The notes: generated by a model from the sequence alone, not told the origin. A DNA stretch of 64,000 bases from Actinomycetes bacterium (GCA_025360585.1 JANYBW010000042.1:62001-126000); one strand, 5' to 3'; shown: positions 25,349-35,123, counted from the first letter of the stretch. Translations and numbers: made by a program.

Positions 25349-26535
25349 ATCCACAGCGGGCGCAGCTACGAATCGCGGCAACCTACGCAATGATTTCCGC
25401 GCTCATCATTGTTGTGCTGAGCGCGATCGCGGTGCACGGCGGCACTGACCGCATTCGCAATTCGACGCAACGAACGCTGACCGATCACGTTTCGCAGTTG
25501 GTAGCGAAAATTGATCTCAACGTGCCGCCGACGAAGGACCACGATGCATGGTTGGTTGATGCAGAAAACGAAACCATCAAGAAACTCGACACGACGACCG
25601 CGCTGGAACCACCGTTGATCGGTCTGGCCAAAGACATCATCAAACGCGGTCCCCAGTTTCGTGAGTTCTCACAAGATGGTAAGGCCTACGTGCTGTATGC
25701 CCAACGCCTCCCGAACTCGCAGCTCGTCATTGCTGCTGCGCAGAACCTGAGCTCAGAAGCATCGCAGACTGCTTCGTGGCGGTTGCGGCTGTGGTCGCTC
25801 GCGCTGTTCCTGACACTGGTCACGGCATTGTTGTCGTATCTGATCGCGGGCTGGGCGCTGAAACCCGCGCGCAACGCCCATGATCAGCAGCGAGTGTTTC
25901 TCGCAAATGCGGCACACGAATTGCGCACGCCGTTGGCGGTAATTCGTGCCAGCGCGAGCCAAGTGCTCGAACGTCCGCGGGCAGTCGAGGAATACACAAC
26001 TTCGCTGCAGGAAATCGATGCTGCTGCAACCCGAGCGAGTGAGCTGGTCAGCGACATGCTCGAATTGGCGAGGTTGGATGCTGGTCAAACAATCCCTCGG
26101 CGCTCGCCGCTCCGATTTGATTTGCTTGCCGAAGAAGTCGCCGCAGTGACGCGGCGCGACGGTGTCACGGTAACCACGGCACTTGCCGACCCGACGGTGG
26201 TCGATGCCGATTACGGACTGCTGCGCCAAGCCGTCGAAAATGTGGTGCGCAATGCCGCTCGGCGCTCGACCGTCATCGAAATTGCGGTGCGATCGGATGG
26301 CCCAGACGCACTGCTCGTGGTCACCGACAACGGCACTGGATTCGAAACCAGCGCGTTGCCGACTGTGTTCGAACGGTTTCGGCGTGGCGATAGCGAACAG
26401 GATCGTGAAGGCAGCGGGCTTGGGCTGGCGATCGTGGCCGCGGTGTTGGATGCCCACGGGGGTTCTGCTCATGCCGCGAACCATCCGAGTGGCGGCGCAG
26501 CAGTGACACTGCGTTTGGCGAAATCTCGTAACTGA
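25345..26535 (+). CDS. Sensor histidine kinase
   Basis: A membrane sensor kinase of 396 residues. Transmembrane segment 1 (about 13-31) and segment 2 (about 150-170) flank an extracytoplasmic sensor region of roughly 115 residues. The phosphoacceptor His191 lies in HELRTP. The N box (QAVENVVRNA), G1 box (DNGTGFE) and G2 box (GSGLGLAIV) are all present. There is almost no HAMP linker between segment 2 and the H box. The sensed signal is unknown. Start GTG 25345 overlaps the regulator stop. Confidence 0.95.
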   Translation: MNPQRAQLRIAATYAMISALIIVVLSAIAVHGGTDRIRNSTQRTLTDHVSQLVAKIDLNVPPTKDHDAWLVDAENETIKKLDTTTALEPPLIGLAKDIIKRGPQFREFSQDGKAYVLYAQRLPNSQLVIAAAQNLSSEASQTASWRLRLWSLALFLTLVTALLSYLIAGWALKPARNAHDQQRVFLANAAHELRTPLAVIRASASQVLERPRAVEEYTTSLQEIDAAATRASELVSDMLELARLDAGQTIPRRSPLRFDLLAEEVAAVTRRDGVTVTTALADPTVVDADYGLLRQAVENVVRNAARRSTVIEIAVRSDGPDALLVVTDNGTGFETSALPTVFERFRRGDSEQDREGSGLGLAIVAAVLDAHGGSAHAANHPSGGAAVTLRLAKSRN

Positions 26536-26615
26536 CGGGTCGGTAACGCAAGCGCGTCGTACGCTCGGTGATGAGCGAATACGTCGCCTGAGTTAAGCCA
26601 GTCCGCGGAGATGCA

Positions 26616-29324
26616 GTGTTTCTTGATTCCCAAATTCGTCAGCTTCCCGACATTGACCGCAGCGAGACCCAAGAATGGCTCGACAGCCTCGACGCGGTGA
26701 TCGATGCCAAGGGTGATGCTCGCGCGCATTACATCCTCGCTCGTTTGTTGGAGCGGGCTCGCGATAAAGGGGTCGCCGTCCCCGCAATGGTGCAAACCGA
26801 TTACATCAATTCGATTCCTGCCGGGGAAGAACCCTGGTTTCCTGGCGACGAACACATCGAACGGCGGATCCGCGCGATGGTGCGCTGGAACGCGGTCGCG
26901 ATGGTCGATCGCGCGAACCATCGATTCGACGGTCTCGGCGGTCATCTCTCCACGTACGCGAGCGCGTCGTCGCTCTACGAAGTTGGGTTCAATCACTTCT
27001 TCCACGGCAAAGCCGACGGTCGTGCCGGAGACCTGCTCTGGATACAAGGTCATGCGGCTCCGGGCATTTACGCACGTGCGTTTCTCGAAGGCCGGCTCAG
27101 CCAAGATCAGCTTGACCACTTTCGTCGAGAGACGGGCGGCTTGGGCTTGCCGAGCTACCCGCATCCGCGACGAATGCCACAGTTCTGGGAGTTTCCGACG
27201 GTATCGATGGGACTCGGCCCGCTGAACGCGATCTACCAAGCGCGCTTCAACCGTTACTTACATCATCAACACATCGCAGACACGGAGGCCACAAAGGTGT
27301 GGTGTTTCGTTGGTGATGGCGAAATGGATGAGCCGGAATCGAAAGCCGCGTTGAGTTTGGCCGGGCGCGAGCAGCTCGACAATTTGATCTTCGTGGTGAA
27401 CTGCAATTTGCAGCGGCTCGATGGGCCAGTGCGCGGCAATAGCAAAATCATGCAGGAACTCGAGATGACGTTTCGGGGTGCGGGCTGGAATGTGATCAAA
27501 GTGGTGTGGGGCCGCGAATGGGACGCGCTGCTCGCGAACGACAACGACGGTGTGCTCGTCGCGAGAATGAACGCCACGTGCGACGGCGAGTTTCAGAAGT
27601 ACGCAGTTGAAAGCGGCGCGTACATTCGTGAACATTTCTTTGGTCCTGATCCGCGGCTCAACGCCATGGTTGATCACCTCACCGATGCGCAATTGCAATC
27701 CTTGCCGCGTGGCGGCCACGATTACCGCAAGCTCTACGCCGCATACAAAACCGCGACGGAACACACCGGCGCTCCCACCGTCATTCTCGCCAAGACTGTG
27801 AAAGGCTGGACTCTCGGTTCAGATATCGAAGCGCGCAACGCGACGCATCAGATTAAAAAGATGTCGCCGGAGCAGCTCAAGACGTTGCGCGATCGCCTGC
27901 ACATGGAAATTCCTGACGCGGAACTCAGCGGTGAGCTCGCGCCGTACTTCCACCCGGGATTCAAATCTGACGAATACGACTACCTCATGGAACGGCGTCG
28001 GGCACTGCACGGCTTCTTGCCCGAGCGACTCGAGCGCAGCAAAACTGTAATATTTCCGCAGGATTCTCTCATCGATCAGCTCGCGGCTGGCACCGGCGAC
28101 AAAGTGCAAGCCTCAACCACGACCGCATTTACGCGGCTGCTGAAACAGTTGATGAAAGAAGGGGAGTGGGGCCATCGAGTGGTGCCGATCATCCCCGACG
28201 AAGGCCGCACCTTTGGCATGGATTCGCTCTTCAACGACTCCAAGATTTACGCGTCGCATGGTCAAAAATACGAACCCGTCGACGCCGGATTGTTGTTGTC
28301 GTATCGCGAGTCGCGCGAGGGGCGCATTTTGGAAGAAGGTATCACCGAAGCTGGGGCGATGGGTTCGTTCACCGCCGCGGGAACTTCGTATTCAACTTGG
28401 GGCCAGCCAACGATTCCATTTTTTGTGTTCTATTCGATGTTTGGTTTCCAGCGCATCGGGGATCTGGTGTGGGCGTTTGGCGATCAACGCGGCAAGGGCT
28501 TCTTGATGGGCGCGACGGCGGGCCGCACGACGTTGAGTGGTGAAGGCTTGCAGCACTGCGATGGCCATAGCCACGTGCTTGCGTCGACGGTTCCGAATTG
28601 TCGAGCGTACGACCCGGCATTTGCGTTCGAACTAGCCGTGATCGTGCGAGACGGTATTCGCGCGATGTACGGGCCTGACCCTCAAGATTGTTTCTATTAC
28701 GTCACTCTTTATAACGAGAACTACGTGATGCCCGCCATGCCGCTGGGCTCCGACGGTTCGACCGCGGAAATCGAGCGCGGCATCATCAACGGGATATATC
28801 GATACCAAGCCGCGGCCGAACCGCGAACTCACGTCGCTCAGGTTCTCGGTAGCGGACCGATGGTGCGCACCGCCCTGGAAGCGCAGGCGATCTTGGCTGC
28901 GGATTACGACGTTGCCGCGGACGTCTGGAGCGCAACGAGTTACAAAGGTTTGCGCGAAGAAGCGCTCGACTGTGAACGCTGGAATCGGCTACATCCCCAC
29001 GAGGCGCCGCGGACGCCGTATGTGACACAACAATTCCTCGCAGCGGCGGGACCAGTTGTAGCAGTGAGCGACTTCCAAAAGGCAGTACCTGATCAAATTG
29101 CCCGGTTTATGCCGCAGCCGTTTATCCCGTTGGGCACCGACGGCTTTGGCTTCTCAGATGAGCGCAGCCAACTCCGACGTCATTTTGAAATTGATGCCGC
29201 CCACATTGTGGTGGCGGTGCTCGATGGGCTGGCGCAGCTCGGCGAGATTGACGCCGCGACGGTTCAGGGCGCGATTGATCGTTTCGAAATCAACACCGAA
29301 ACCCCAAACCCGAGAATCCGCTAA
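26616..29324 (+). CDS. aceE: Pyruvate dehydrogenase E1 component, homodimeric type
   Basis: The thiamine-diphosphate-dependent E1 subunit of the pyruvate dehydrogenase complex, 902 residues, the normal length for AceE. The TPP motif runs from GDGEMDEP (233-240) to NCN (262-264). Other family segments are GGHLSTYASASSLYEVGFNHF near 108-128 and the C-terminal TDGFGFSDERSQLRRHFE. The start is GTG 26616, with GGAG at 26607-26610. The E2 and E3 genes are not adjacent, as is common in actinobacteria, where E1 works with an E2 also used by the 2-oxoglutarate complex. No regulator is linked. Confidence 0.97.
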   Translation: MFLDSQIRQLPDIDRSETQEWLDSLDAVIDAKGDARAHYILARLLERARDKGVAVPAMVQTDYINSIPAGEEPWFPGDEHIERRIRAMVRWNAVAMVDRANHRFDGLGGHLSTYASASSLYEVGFNHFFHGKADGRAGDLLWIQGHAAPGIYARAFLEGRLSQDQLDHFRRETGGLGLPSYPHPRRMPQFWEFPTVSMGLGPLNAIYQARFNRYLHHQHIADTEATKVWCFVGDGEMDEPESKAALSLAGREQLDNLIFVVNCNLQRLDGPVRGNSKIMQELEMTFRGAGWNVIKVVWGREWDALLANDNDGVLVARMNATCDGEFQKYAVESGAYIREHFFGPDPRLNAMVDHLTDAQLQSLPRGGHDYRKLYAAYKTATEHTGAPTVILAKTVKGWTLGSDIEARNATHQIKKMSPEQLKTLRDRLHMEIPDAELSGELAPYFHPGFKSDEYDYLMERRRALHGFLPERLERSKTVIFPQDSLIDQLAAGTGDKVQASTTTAFTRLLKQLMKEGEWGHRVVPIIPDEGRTFGMDSLFNDSKIYASHGQKYEPVDAGLLLSYRESREGRILEEGITEAGAMGSFTAAGTSYSTWGQPTIPFFVFYSMFGFQRIGDLVWAFGDQRGKGFLMGATAGRTTLSGEGLQHCDGHSHVLASTVPNCRAYDPAFAFELAVIVRDGIRAMYGPDPQDCFYYVTLYNENYVMPAMPLGSDGSTAEIERGIINGIYRYQAAAEPRTHVAQVLGSGPMVRTALEAQAILAADYDVAADVWSATSYKGLREEALDCERWNRLHPHEAPRTPYVTQQFLAAAGPVVAVSDFQKAVPDQIARFMPQPFIPLGTDGFGFSDERSQLRRHFEIDAAHIVVAVLDGLAQLGEIDAATVQGAIDRFEINTETPNPRIR

Positions 29325-29430
29325 CCGAAACGCCGCTGAAGGAGCGGCGCCCGAAGGAGCTCAGGAGCGAGAGACGAGCGCGATGAGTCCGTAGAACGCT
29401 CGCAGGGCCGGACGAAGTAGGCCCCAAAAA
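29325..29430. other. Intergenic region after aceE with repeat motif
   Basis: Contains a short hairpin (GCCGCT-GAAGG-AGCGGC, about 29331-29347) without a U-tract and, at 29362-29379, a copy of the CAGGAGCGAG(A/G)GACGAGC motif also found at 6905-6925 and inverted at 35252-35272. No gene is visible. Confidence 0.4.
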
Positions 29431-29646
29431 TTAATGATCTAGGGGATCGTATTCGTCGTCGTCGTCATCTTCATCGTCCCACTCGTCGTCGTCGTCAAAG
29501 TCGTCGGCTGCTGTGGGGGCTTCGCCCGGCTCCCAAGCGACATCGGCGAGCGAAGATCGCTCGTCGTCTTTAAAGAGTCCGTCATCAAAGCCCTGTTTGA
29601 GTTGGCGCGCTTCGCGAAAGCGGCGCGCTCGGCCTTTCCTCGCCAC
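29431..29646 (-). CDS. Small protein with basic N terminus and Asp-rich tail
   Basis: A 71-residue protein of unknown function with a basic N terminus (MARKGRARRFREARQLKQG) and a C-terminal tail of about 24 residues that is mostly Asp and Glu. The start is GTG 29646, with AGGA nine bases upstream. A competing frame opens at ATG 29699 (MAYEIERIVTQNAQDG) and ends in a Thr/Met-rich tail that looks like an off-frame reading of the Asp codons. I therefore prefer the acidic frame. A frameshift joining the two is also possible. Confidence 0.5.
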   Translation of the reverse strand: MARKGRARRFREARQLKQGFDDGLFKDDERSSLADVAWEPGEAPTAADDFDDDDEWDDEDDDDDEYDPLDH

Positions 29647-29763
29647 GGTTCACCGTCCTGGGCGTTTTGGGTGACAATACGTTCGATTTCGTAAGCCATA
29701 CATCATGCCTCATCGAGGCCCGATTCGGCGCAACGGAGGCACCCAACTTTGTGAAGTTGCGCC

Positions 29764-30438
29764 CTATTTGGGTGGATCAGGGAAGGGTTGTCCGTGATGA
29801 TCGAGCACGGCGTATCGGGAGCCGGCTCGAATCGGGGCGTCTCGAAGGGGCTCCGCGGGCCATCCCAGGGTGACGACGGCGGCGGGAGTAACCCGATACG
29901 GAAGCTCGAGGGTTCGCCGTGCCTGCCACCCCGACCAGACTGCGAGGGTCGAGAGGCTGGCGGAAAGCCCCAGCGATCGCGCCGCGAGCATGAGATTCTG
30001 CATGGGCGGCAGCACCGCGGCGTAGTAGCGGGCTTCGCCGATGGCGGGGAGCACGGGCCGAAGCCCTTTGGCGCAACCGACCACAACGATCGGCGTATCT
30101 TCGAAGTGGTCGGCTTCCCATTGGCGGGCGTCGAGCGAAGTTCCGGTGCGCGCAACGATCCTTCGGTACACGGACCAACCTTGGCGGTAGATCCGTGCGA
30201 GTTGGTGGAGCCGGTCGGGGTCGCGGACAACAATGAGCTCGTAGCGCGGTTCTTGGTGCTGGCCGGCGGCGGCAGCATCGAGACAAATCTGGAGAACCTC
30301 GTTGGCGATGGGTTCGCGCCGCAGCCTGATCGGCTCGCCACTGAGTGCCATCGCCCGCTGCAATGCCGGATCGAGGAGCGGAGCGGGAGCAGGGCTCGGG
30401 GCCTGTTCGCCAGGATCGGGTTCTCGCGGTGTCGGCAT
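29764..30438 (-). CDS. Nitroreductase family protein
   Basis: An FMN-dependent nitroreductase-like protein of 224 residues. The middle (ICLDAAAAGQHQEPRYELIVVRDP) matches the family segment that follows the FMN-binding Arg, and TLAVWSGWQARRTLELPYRV and VTLGWPAEP fit the region near the C terminus. Start ATG 30438 (MPTPREPDPG) gives a Pro-rich N terminus. It is divergent from the amidase with only 25 bp between the starts, so their promoters must overlap the coding sequences. The physiological substrate is unknown. Confidence 0.8.
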   Translation of the reverse strand: MPTPREPDPGEQAPSPAPAPLLDPALQRAMALSGEPIRLRREPIANEVLQICLDAAAAGQHQEPRYELIVVRDPDRLHQLARIYRQGWSVYRRIVARTGTSLDARQWEADHFEDTPIVVVGCAKGLRPVLPAIGEARYYAAVLPPMQNLMLAARSLGLSASLSTLAVWSGWQARRTLELPYRVTPAAVVTLGWPAEPLRDAPIRAGSRYAVLDHHGQPFPDPPK

Positions 30439-30463
30439 CGGCGAGAGGCTACCTTCACGTTCT

Positions 30464-31864
30464 ATGACGGAATCAGCTTTGGAAATCGCGGCCGCAGTCC
30501 GGTCGAAACAACGTTCTGCGCAGGAGGTGCTCGACGCGGCCCTTTCACGAATCGAGGCGCTGGATCCTGCGACGAATGCGTTTTGCGCCGTCGACGCCGA
30601 TCGGGCTCGGGCAGCGGCGCGTGCTCTTGACGCGCGTATCGCCGCGGGCGATTCTGTGGGGGCGTTAGCTGGGGTTCCGATCGGCGTAAAGGATCTCGAA
30701 GACGCCGCGGGCTTTCGCACGACGTGTGGAGATCCGGCCCGAGCGAACCGTCCCGTTGCAGTGGCTGATTCGGTCGAGGTTGCTCGTATGAAGGCTGCCG
30801 GCGCCGTTGTTGTGGGGAAAACCAACACCCCGGCGTACGGTTTTCATGCAGAGACGGACAACCTCATTTTCGGCCCGACTCGCAACCCGTGGGCACTGGG
30901 TCGCACGGCCGGAGGGTCGTCGGGTGGATCGGCGGCCGCGGTGGCTTCGGGGCTGGTGCCGATGTGCACGGGATCCGACGGTGGCGGATCGATCCGTATT
31001 CCTTCGACCGTGTGTGGAATTTCGGGCTTCAAACCAACGCATGGAGTGGTGCCGATGGGCGATGCCGACGCGCCAACGTGGGGGCCGTTTTCGACCCGAG
31101 GACCGATGGCGCGTACGTTCGCGGAGATCGCCCTCGGGCTCGATGTGGTGAAAGGCTTGAGTAATCGAGATCTCTTATCGATGGAACTCGACGGCTCGTT
31201 TGTTACCGCGGCAGGCGCGCCTCGGCTCAAGGGTGTGCGCGTGATCTGGTCGCCGACTTTGGGTGTGGCCACACCATCGGCTGCGGTGCTTGCCGCATGC
31301 GAAGCCGCGGTTGCGCAGCTCGAGGCACAGGGCGCGATCATCATCGAAACCCTCGACGCGATCTTCACGGCACCGCCAATCATGGCGTGGATTGCTCGTG
31401 CTGCTCCTGGGTCGTTGCACACGGCGAACGCCGATCCGATGCCGTGGGAAGGGCGCTTCTTGCCTGAGGCAACGAACACTGCGAGCTACGGCTCGCGAAT
31501 CACGGCCGAACAAATGATTGAAGGCGAAGCTGGCGCCCATTTGGCCGGTGTTGAACTGGCCGCGTTATACGAACGGTGCGATGTGTTGATCGCTCCGGGG
31601 CTCGGACACGTGCCGCCACGGGTGCGCGAAGAGTCTCCTGCGGGCCCAGGATGGGGTGCCGCGTTTACTTTGCCGTTCAACCTGGTGCGCGCGCCCGCAG
31701 CGTCGATACATTGCGGTTTTGTTGCGGACGACGGTGATCGGTTGCCCGTCTCGATTCAAATCGCGATGCCGCGCGGTGCTGATCTGGCTCTGATGTCGAT
31801 TGCCGCTGCGGCGGAGGCTGTCTTCGGTATCAGCGCGCCGCCGCATTCGGCGTGGACTGTGTAA
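30464..31864 (+). CDS. Amidase signature family amidase
   Basis: An amidase of 466 residues with the complete Ser-cisSer-Lys triad: Lys76 (GVKDLED), cis-Ser152 (GGSSGGSAAAVASG) and nucleophile Ser176 (GSDGGGSIRIP). It hydrolyses an amide or carbamoyl bond. It is not a clear GatA, because no gatC or gatB is adjacent and the C-terminal region is shorter, so a catabolic amidase is more likely. Start ATG 30464 is chosen because the family pattern begins there; longer readings run over the divergent gene. Confidence 0.92.
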   Translation: MTESALEIAAAVRSKQRSAQEVLDAALSRIEALDPATNAFCAVDADRARAAARALDARIAAGDSVGALAGVPIGVKDLEDAAGFRTTCGDPARANRPVAVADSVEVARMKAAGAVVVGKTNTPAYGFHAETDNLIFGPTRNPWALGRTAGGSSGGSAAAVASGLVPMCTGSDGGGSIRIPSTVCGISGFKPTHGVVPMGDADAPTWGPFSTRGPMARTFAEIALGLDVVKGLSNRDLLSMELDGSFVTAAGAPRLKGVRVIWSPTLGVATPSAAVLAACEAAVAQLEAQGAIIIETLDAIFTAPPIMAWIARAAPGSLHTANADPMPWEGRFLPEATNTASYGSRITAEQMIEGEAGAHLAGVELAALYERCDVLIAPGLGHVPPRVREESPAGPGWGAAFTLPFNLVRAPAASIHCGFVADDGDRLPVSIQIAMPRGADLALMSIAAAAEAVFGISAPPHSAWTV

Positions 31865-31910
31865 CGAAGGGCAGCGAGCGCGAAGGGAGCGTCCCGAAGG
31901 GCGGCGCCGC

Positions 31911-31974
31911 GGAGCAAGCCGAGCCGACCGACCAATTCAACCGGAGCAAGCCGAGCCGACCGACCAATTCAACC
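31911..31974. repeat. 32-bp exact tandem duplication between genes
   Basis: Positions 31911-31942 and 31943-31974 are identical copies of a 32-bp unit beginning GGAGCAAGCCGAGCCGACCG. The second copy runs 6 bp into the 3' end of the desaturase gene (stop at 31969). The unit is not a multiple of three. Confidence 0.95.
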
Positions 31975-32922
31975 AGAACTCAACGCGTTCCACAGCGCCG
32001 GGTAGTTCGGGTATTCGATAGTTTCGGTCACGTAGCCAGCTGCAACCAATTCACGGTGGAATTTCGGGAGGTTTCGCATTGGAACGCCGGAATCAACGTG
32101 ATGCGCAAGATGCCATCCGATTTGAAACGGGACGATACAAAACCGTGCAATGAGATGTTGGCGCACTGAGTGCGTGGTGTTGCGACGATCATCACTGCGT
32201 ATCATCCCGCCGTGTTCGGCAATTGAACGCAACCGGTTGATGACTCGCCATACGGTCAATTGCGGTGCCCACCAAAGTACAAACCATAGGTACGGGATTC
32301 GAAGCACGATGGTCAGCGCGATCAACCCGAACTGAAAGGCAACGATCTTTTGCGCCTGACTGCGAACGTTGGCGTCTTTGCTGCGCACGCCCCGCACGAG
32401 GCCAAGAAACAGTTTCCATCCGGTGCGGCCGGTCGTGTCGCGAATCAGTTTTCTGCGCAACGAATCGCGAGTAATGGGGTAGCCGCGGTACAGCGGGATA
32501 TCGGGTTCGTCGGGGCCGAACTCGTCGCGGTGATGGGCCATGTGCCCACGCCGATAGAGATCGACCGGCGTGAAGCTGATGAATCCCACGAGCCAACGGC
32601 CCGCCCAATCGTTGAGCTTGCGGTTGCGAAACAACAAGCGGTGCGCGGCTTCGTGCATGAGCGCCGCGAACTGCGCGTGCGCTCGGCCCATGAGTAAAAA
32701 CGCGGCGATCCAAATCACGACTTGGTTGAAATGCACGGCGGCGTACATGATTGCGATGGTCTGTGTGTAGGTGCTGAGGATCGAAAACGCGTTGAGCCCG
32801 TTGGGAATCTTGCGCAGGGTGTCGCGGAGTTCGCCTTGGGGGCGCGCGTTCGGGCGCAAACGGTCGCCGTTAACGGGCGTGAGGAGCTCGGGGTTGGGGA
32901 GCATCGATGTGCGAGCGATCAC
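31969..32922 (-). CDS. Membrane fatty acid desaturase/hydroxylase
   Basis: A di-iron membrane desaturase-type protein of 317 residues. The three His boxes are HEAAH (90-94), HMAHH (127-131) and HLAHH (271-275), with hydrophobic segments around 50-80 and 195-220. Double-bond insertion, hydroxylation or ketolation of an acyl chain or lipid is possible; the family does not reveal which. GTG 32922 and ATG 32904 are both possible starts. It is divergent from the M20 gene with 36 bp between starts. Confidence 0.9.
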   Translation of the reverse strand: MIARTSMLPNPELLTPVNGDRLRPNARPQGELRDTLRKIPNGLNAFSILSTYTQTIAIMYAAVHFNQVVIWIAAFLLMGRAHAQFAALMHEAAHRLLFRNRKLNDWAGRWLVGFISFTPVDLYRRGHMAHHRDEFGPDEPDIPLYRGYPITRDSLRRKLIRDTTGRTGWKLFLGLVRGVRSKDANVRSQAQKIVAFQFGLIALTIVLRIPYLWFVLWWAPQLTVWRVINRLRSIAEHGGMIRSDDRRNTTHSVRQHLIARFCIVPFQIGWHLAHHVDSGVPMRNLPKFHRELVAAGYVTETIEYPNYPALWNALSSG

Positions 32923-32958
32923 GATGGCATCGTATCGGCGCAGCGGTAGTGTCGGCTG

Positions 32959-34191
32959 ATGACCGTTGTGAATGCTGAAGATTTACTCGAATCAGCCGAA
33001 GCGCTGCTGCCCGCGGCGGTCTCGATGCGGCGACTCATTCATCAGTATCCGGAGCAGGGATTGCAGCTTCCCAAGACCCAGCAAGTCGTGCTTGAGGCTT
33101 TGGCGCCACTGGGAATGCGAGTGCAAACTGGCACCGCGTTAACGTCGGTGATCGCCGATGTGGTCGGAACGGGCATCGCGGGTTTGGGTTCGGGTGGGAG
33201 TTCGGGATCGGGTAAGACGATCTTGTTGCGCGGCGATATGGATGCGTTGCCAATGCCCGAAGACACCGATCTTGTTTTCGCGAGCGAACACACCGGAACC
33301 ATGCATGCCTGCGGCCACGACGCGCACACCGCGATGCTCGCGGGGGCGGCGCGACTGTTGGCCGACCGACGCGCGGATTTCGCGGGGACTGTGCGGTTCA
33401 TGTTTCAGCCGGGAGAAGAAGGGCACTTCGGTGCTCGTTACATGATCAATGAAGGTGTGCTCGAAGATCCTCACGTGGATGCCGTTTGGGCGTTGCACAT
33501 CACGCCGAATATTCCGTCGGGGTTGATCGGCACTCGGCCTGGCCCGATCATGGCGGCCGCGAACGTCTTGCGAATCTCGATCACCGGAATGGGCGGGCAC
33601 GCGTCAAGCCCGTATCTCGCGAACGATCCGATGCCTGTTGCCGCAGAAATTGTCACTGCATTACAAGTGATGGTGACTCGCCGGATTAATACCTTTGATC
33701 CGGTGGTAGTGACGATCACCAAGATCGCGGGCGGTACGACCAACAATGTGATTCCCGAAACAATTTATCTCGAAGGCACGTTGCGCTCGGTTTCTGAGGG
33801 CAGCCGTTCCAAAGCCCTCGATGGCATTCGCCGAGTGGTCACGAACATCGCCGCCGCGCACGAAATGAACGCGGTCATTGATATCGAAGACGGCTATCCG
33901 GTCGTGGTGAACGATCGCGAGTTCGCAGGATTCACCCTCGACACCGCGCGTTCGTTGCTCGGCGAACACAGCGCGTTTGAATTGCCATCGCCAGTTATGG
34001 GCGCTGAGGACTTCGCGTACTTATTGAACGAACGGCCGGGCGCGTTCGCGTACCTGGGCGTTTGCCCGCCAGGAGAGTCGCCCGCGCACGCGCACGGCTG
34101 TCACTCAAACCGAATGACGATCGACGAAACCGCGATGCGCAACGGAATCGCAATGTACGCCGCAATCGCGCTCGAGTTCCTCGCGAACTAA
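32959..34191 (+). CDS. M20 family amidohydrolase (hippurate/N-acyl-amino acid hydrolase type)
   Basis: A metal-dependent amidohydrolase of 410 residues. The metal-binding HACGHDAH motif is at residues 116-123, preceded by LLRGDMDALP and followed by FQPGEEG, the pattern of the M20D subfamily that removes acyl groups from amino acids or auxin-like conjugates. The dimerisation domain has HASSPYLANDP, and the last metal ligand is in the HGCHSNRM region. A Gly/Ser-rich insertion (about 76-85) precedes strand LLRGD. The 3' side holds the dispersed repeat at 34193-34256. Confidence 0.93.
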   Translation: MTVVNAEDLLESAEALLPAAVSMRRLIHQYPEQGLQLPKTQQVVLEALAPLGMRVQTGTALTSVIADVVGTGIAGLGSGGSSGSGKTILLRGDMDALPMPEDTDLVFASEHTGTMHACGHDAHTAMLAGAARLLADRRADFAGTVRFMFQPGEEGHFGARYMINEGVLEDPHVDAVWALHITPNIPSGLIGTRPGPIMAAANVLRISITGMGGHASSPYLANDPMPVAAEIVTALQVMVTRRINTFDPVVVTITKIAGGTTNNVIPETIYLEGTLRSVSEGSRSKALDGIRRVVTNIAAAHEMNAVIDIEDGYPVVVNDREFAGFTLDTARSLLGEHSAFELPSPVMGAEDFAYLLNERPGAFAYLGVCPPGESPAHAHGCHSNRMTIDETAMRNGIAMYAAIALEFLAN

Positions 34192-34192
34192 T

Positions 34193-34256
34193 AGGGCGCG
34201 CCAAAAGGCGACGGATTCTGGCTGATTCCGACGAAGCGCGGCGCCGCCCGCTGCGG
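34193..34256 (+). repeat. Dispersed repeat of about 64 bp, copy A
   Basis: Starts AGGGCGCGCCAAAAGGCGAC two bases after the M20 stop codon. An inverted copy lies at 49045-49109. The first 30 bases are identical, and the remainder has roughly ten differences. Confidence 0.85.
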
Positions 34257-34312
34257 TCTGTACGACCACGCTGGCGTGGGGTGCGCTCGGGCGGTGGGAT
34301 TGTTTCCGTACA

Positions 34313-35038
34313 TCAGACGCTTTTGATGATCCATTCGCTCAACGTGAGGTTCCGAAAGGAATCGAAATCGATGAACGCGCCCACGTGTTCCATCATGGTT
34401 GAGATGTTGGCGTTCATAATTTCGGTACTGCCGTTGCCGCAATAGAACTTCATGGGATCCGTGACGTGTTCAGTGGTCGGCCAGCCTTCTTCCACGATCG
34501 CGCGATACGGCGGGGCGCCTTCGGTAATCGAACGGAAAATCGCGTTCCGCACGTAACGGCACCGCGGCTGGATCGCCTCCGACATAGGCGACTGCTTGGT
34601 GTGCCAGAACGTGATCCAGTCCTCAAAATCCATGCCGCGCTTTTGCTCAATCAGCGAGACGGTCAATACGCCGGGTGAACGCACGCCGTCGGCCCAATCA
34701 CGTGGGCCCGACCATTCATTGCCGCCATAATCGCGATACAGCGACTCGACGGCCTGATAACCGGCGATGCTCACCGCGCTCGCTAACAATGCAGCTTCGA
34801 ATGGCTCGCGATAATCGTAGGAATCAATCCACAACGACACAATCGCGCGGGGTTGTGGTTCGCCCTCGGGTGGTGGCATCAGCGGTGGGATCTGCGCGAA
34901 TTCATCGTCGAGATCCATCGTCAATCCCCGCGCGCCTAAGTCCAACAACTTCGGCGCTACGACATCGAGCATCGTGGTCCGGACCTGCTCGGGCGCAACA
35001 CCTGGCTCCAACCACACGAGGTACATCAGCTTCTCCAT
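34313..35038 (-). CDS. EthD-domain-like protein
   Basis: A 241-residue protein starting MEKLMYLVWLEPGVAPEQVR, the pattern of two-domain EthD/ferredoxin-like-fold proteins common in actinobacteria. A second EthD-like half is visible with DFEDWITFWHTKQSP. EthD proteins adopt the dimeric alpha-beta barrel fold and are known from ether degradation, but most members have no assigned activity. ATG 35038 is preferred to the upstream start because the family begins there. It faces the M20 gene convergently. Confidence 0.75.
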   Translation of the reverse strand: MEKLMYLVWLEPGVAPEQVRTTMLDVVAPKLLDLGARGLTMDLDDEFAQIPPLMPPPEGEPQPRAIVSLWIDSYDYREPFEAALLASAVSIAGYQAVESLYRDYGGNEWSGPRDWADGVRSPGVLTVSLIEQKRGMDFEDWITFWHTKQSPMSEAIQPRCRYVRNAIFRSITEGAPPYRAIVEEGWPTTEHVTDPMKFYCGNGSTEIMNANISTMMEHVGAFIDFDSFRNLTLSEWIIKSV

Positions 35039-35123
35039 ACCGCGCACACTATCGACGGCCCGCACCCTCGGTTCGGGTCCCGGCGCCGACGCTGCGGGCG
35101 CTACCATCATGGCTCCCAAACCG

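Noticed and set aside
29439-29699. 86-codon minus-strand frame overlapping the acidic small protein
   Set aside because: Its C-terminal half is a Thr/Met run that arises from reading Asp codons out of frame. The acidic frame has a better ribosome-binding site and composition, although a frameshift joining the two was considered.
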